DNA from: JAIVGV01 sp031425275
GTDB lineage: Bacteria; Acidobacteriota; Blastocatellia; Pyrinomonadales; Pyrinomonadaceae
Reading direction: 5' to 3'
Length of the DNA stretch: 64,000 nucleotides
Assembly (NCBI GenBank): GCA_031425275.1
Contig: JANPJA010000034.1
Span: 1 to 64,000 of the forward strand
Positions 62,613 to 64,000 of this stretch are shown piece by piece. Positions within the stretch are counted from its first letter, which is position 1. The number at the start of each line of letters is the position of its first letter. The notes under the pieces were generated by a model. That model saw only the letters and a list, made by a program, of their open reading frames with translations, was not told the origin of the DNA and searched no databases. Both the position numbers and the translations under genes were made by a program.

Positions 62613-63496
62613 ACCTAATTCCGACCGACCCTCGCATTACCCGCCTTCACGGCCGGCGCATTAGCGCGCCACGGTTCGCGGCCCTCTGTCTCGCGCTCAT
62701 CATTTCTCCGGCGGTTTTCGTTCCCGTCGCTACGGTCGCCCGGCAAAATCTGACGCCGACCCGTCGCGAGATCGAGCGCGAGCGGGCGCGTCTCGCCAAC
62801 GGCTCCGAGGAGGAGCGGCGCGACGCGGTAACGCGGCTCGGGGCGATGCGGCGGCCGGATGCGTCGCGCGCGGCGGCTCCCGCGCTCCGAGATGCCGCGC
62901 CCATCGTCCGCGCCACTGCCGCGCGGGCCGTCACCTCGCTCGCACCCGATGAGGCCGCGCGTCTGCTCCTCCCGGTGCTGGGCGACAAACAAGAGTTCGT
63001 CCGCCGCGAGACGGCCTATGCCCTCGGCTTAGCGGGCAGTCGGCTCGCCGTCGAAGCACTTATGATCGCACTCGCGCGCGACAAAGAGTCGGCCGTGCGC
63101 GGGGCGGCGGCCGTCGCGCTCGGCCAGATCGCCGACGCGCGGGCCGTGTCCGTACTGTCCGAAGTCCTCGGACGGCGCGTCGCGCGCACGGGCTTTCTCA
63201 ACCGCATCACCTTTCGCAAGACCGAGGAAAACGACTTCGTGCGCCGCGCGGCGGCTGTTTCGCTCGGGCAAATTAAAAGCCGCGACGGCGTGCCCGCCCT
63301 CGTCGCGGCGCTCACGAACGAGCGCGCCGGGGACGACGTTCGGCGCGAATCCGCGCGCGCCCTCGGACTCATCGGCGATCCCGCGGCCGTCACGGCCCTG
63401 CGCGCGGCGTCTGCTTCGCGCGATCCTTACCTCTCTCAAATCGCCCTCGAAGCGTTGCGGAAGCTCGACCCGGCGGCCGCCGCGCGTCCCGCGTAA
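62609..63496 (+). CDS. Exported HEAT-repeat protein
   Basis: 295 residues. Signal-like N-terminus (SAPRFAALCLALIISPAVFV), then five or six HEAT/PBS-lyase-type repeats: RRDAVTRLGAMRRPDASRAA, VRRETAYALGLAGSRLAVEAL, VRRAAAVSLGQIKSRDGVPAL, VRRESARALGLIGDPAAV. Probably a protein-binding scaffold in the periplasm. Starts inside the stop of the 88-residue gene. Confidence 0.82.
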   Translation: MNLIPTDPRITRLHGRRISAPRFAALCLALIISPAVFVPVATVARQNLTPTRREIERERARLANGSEEERRDAVTRLGAMRRPDASRAAAPALRDAAPIVRATAARAVTSLAPDEAARLLLPVLGDKQEFVRRETAYALGLAGSRLAVEALMIALARDKESAVRGAAAVALGQIADARAVSVLSEVLGRRVARTGFLNRITFRKTEENDFVRRAAAVSLGQIKSRDGVPALVAALTNERAGDDVRRESARALGLIGDPAAVTALRAASASRDPYLSQIALEALRKLDPAAAARPA

Positions 63497-63543
63497 GCGA
63501 AGCGGCCCCGGGGGTTGATTCAATCGTTCCTTCAAAAATGAAG

Positions 63544-63578
63544 AAGGCCGAAGTTGACTTGAATCAACTTCGGCCTTC
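63544..63578. terminator. Bidirectional hairpin between convergent genes
   Basis: AAGGCCGAAGTTGA / TCAACTTCGGCCTT, loop CTTGAA. On the minus strand it is followed by CTTCTTCATTTTT, so it mainly terminates the Clp gene; it can also stop transcription from the HEAT gene. Confidence 0.7.
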
Positions 63579-63619
63579 CGTGTGTCTGGCCCGGCTTGCT
63601 GCTCGCGCCGAACTAAAGT

Positions 63620-64000
63620 TTAGCTCTCCGACTTCTCGCCGCGGCTCTGGCTCTTGCGCGCGACCTTCGTCTGCGGGAGCGGCAGCCCGACGCCGCCGGA
63701 CTTCGCCTCGGCCTCCTGCGGCTCTTCCGCTTCGGCCGGCTCGCTGATGAGCGCGCCGCCGGGGCGTTTCGAGAAGACGAGCTTGTTGTTGTCCGCGTTC
63801 AGATCGACGTGGACGAGATCGCCCAAGCCCACCTGATCCGTCGCCACCAGATTCGAAAGCGGATAGACGAGGAACCGCTCGATGGCTCGCTTCAGGTGGC
63901 GCGCGCCGTACTTGAAGTCGATGCCCTCCTTCAGGAGCATGTCCTTGGCGGTGTCGGAGCACTGGAACACGAACTTCGTCCCGGCGGCGCGCATGATGCG
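63620..64000 (-). CDS. C-terminal end of a Clp/ClpB-type AAA+ ATPase (partial)
   Basis: The window holds the last 126 or so codons; the gene continues beyond base 64000. DMLLKEGIDFKYGARHLKRAIERFLVYPLSNLV is the small domain that ends the second ATPase module of ClpA/B/C-type proteins, followed by GDLVHVDL. A 40-residue Ala/Glu/Gly tail follows. Disaggregase or protease partner cannot be told from this end alone. Confidence 0.85.
   Translation of the reverse strand, partial: RIMRAAGTKFVFQCSDTAKDMLLKEGIDFKYGARHLKRAIERFLVYPLSNLVATDQVGLGDLVHVDLNADNNKLVFSKRPGGALISEPAEAEEPQEAEAKSGGVGLPLPQTKVARKSQSRGEKSES

Overview
The window is a GC-rich (roughly two-thirds G+C by eye), gene-dense chromosomal segment of a Gram-negative-type bacterium. 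The gene content fits an Acidobacteriota-like organism, perhaps Blastocatellia. Pointers are a TonB-family C-terminal protein, lipoproteins with SPAAC-like signals, PASTA-less Ser/Thr kinases with sugar-binding-type outer domains, a large secreted P-domain protein and many GTG/TTG starts. This taxonomic reading is inference; no rRNA is present to test it. I see no plasmid, prophage or CRISPR functions, so this is mostly core genome.

Layout. 1-9.6 kb: a large YfhO-type membrane protein (minus), then radA, an esterase, a degenerate short-chain dehydrogenase, a PIN-TRAM membrane protein, an RDD protein, ispD, a small membrane protein and ispF. 10.2-19.5 kb: a one-strand nucleoside uptake and salvage cluster made of pyrimidine-nucleoside phosphorylase, a BMP lipoprotein, OsmC, the ABC ATPase, two permeases, purine nucleoside phosphorylase, a four-helix-bundle protein, uridine kinase and cytidine deaminase. 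19.6-30.7 kb: PsiE-like, cupin, HTTM-like pair, exported amidohydrolase, TonB-family protein, a decayed stretch, and a 1650-residue secreted protein. 30.8-33.9 kb (minus): feoA-feoB-small Cys membrane protein with a Fur-box-like promoter. 34-41 kb: de novo pyrimidine genes pyrF, pyrD (minus) and pyrR, pyrB, pyrC (plus), with a candidate attenuator between pyrR and pyrB. 41.3-48.5 kb: glycine-zipper protein, peroxiredoxin, Cys/Met PLP enzyme, rhodanese, small ferritin-like protein, and a coupled HSP90-like/TPR pair. 48.7-49.1 kb: a tRNA-Leu(UAA) gene interrupted by a 234-nt group I intron. 49.1-64 kb: fur, 2Fe-2S ferredoxin, M28 glutaminyl-cyclase-like lipoprotein, a LeuB-family dehydrogenase, a Ser/Thr kinase, cinA, plsY, gpsA, smpB, leucyl aminopeptidase, a J-domain membrane protein, a HEAT-repeat protein and the C-terminal end of a Clp ATPase.

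Two things stand out. First, the split tRNA-Leu(UAA) with a self-splicing-type intron whose core resembles bacterial tRNA introns of subgroup IC3. Second, at least ten intergenic elements built from exact 7-nt units: 3-8 units, a core of about 10-100 nt, then the same units inverted. Different elements use different heptamers (TTAGCNN, ATTGCGG, GTCAGTN/GTCCGTN, GATGAGT) but keep the same architecture. They abut genes so closely that they supply stop codons for ispF, pyrD, pyrC and feoA and replace the Shine-Dalgarno region of several genes. One element encloses the gene of an S23-like four-helix-bundle protein, which makes that protein a candidate partner or mobiliser of the whole element family.
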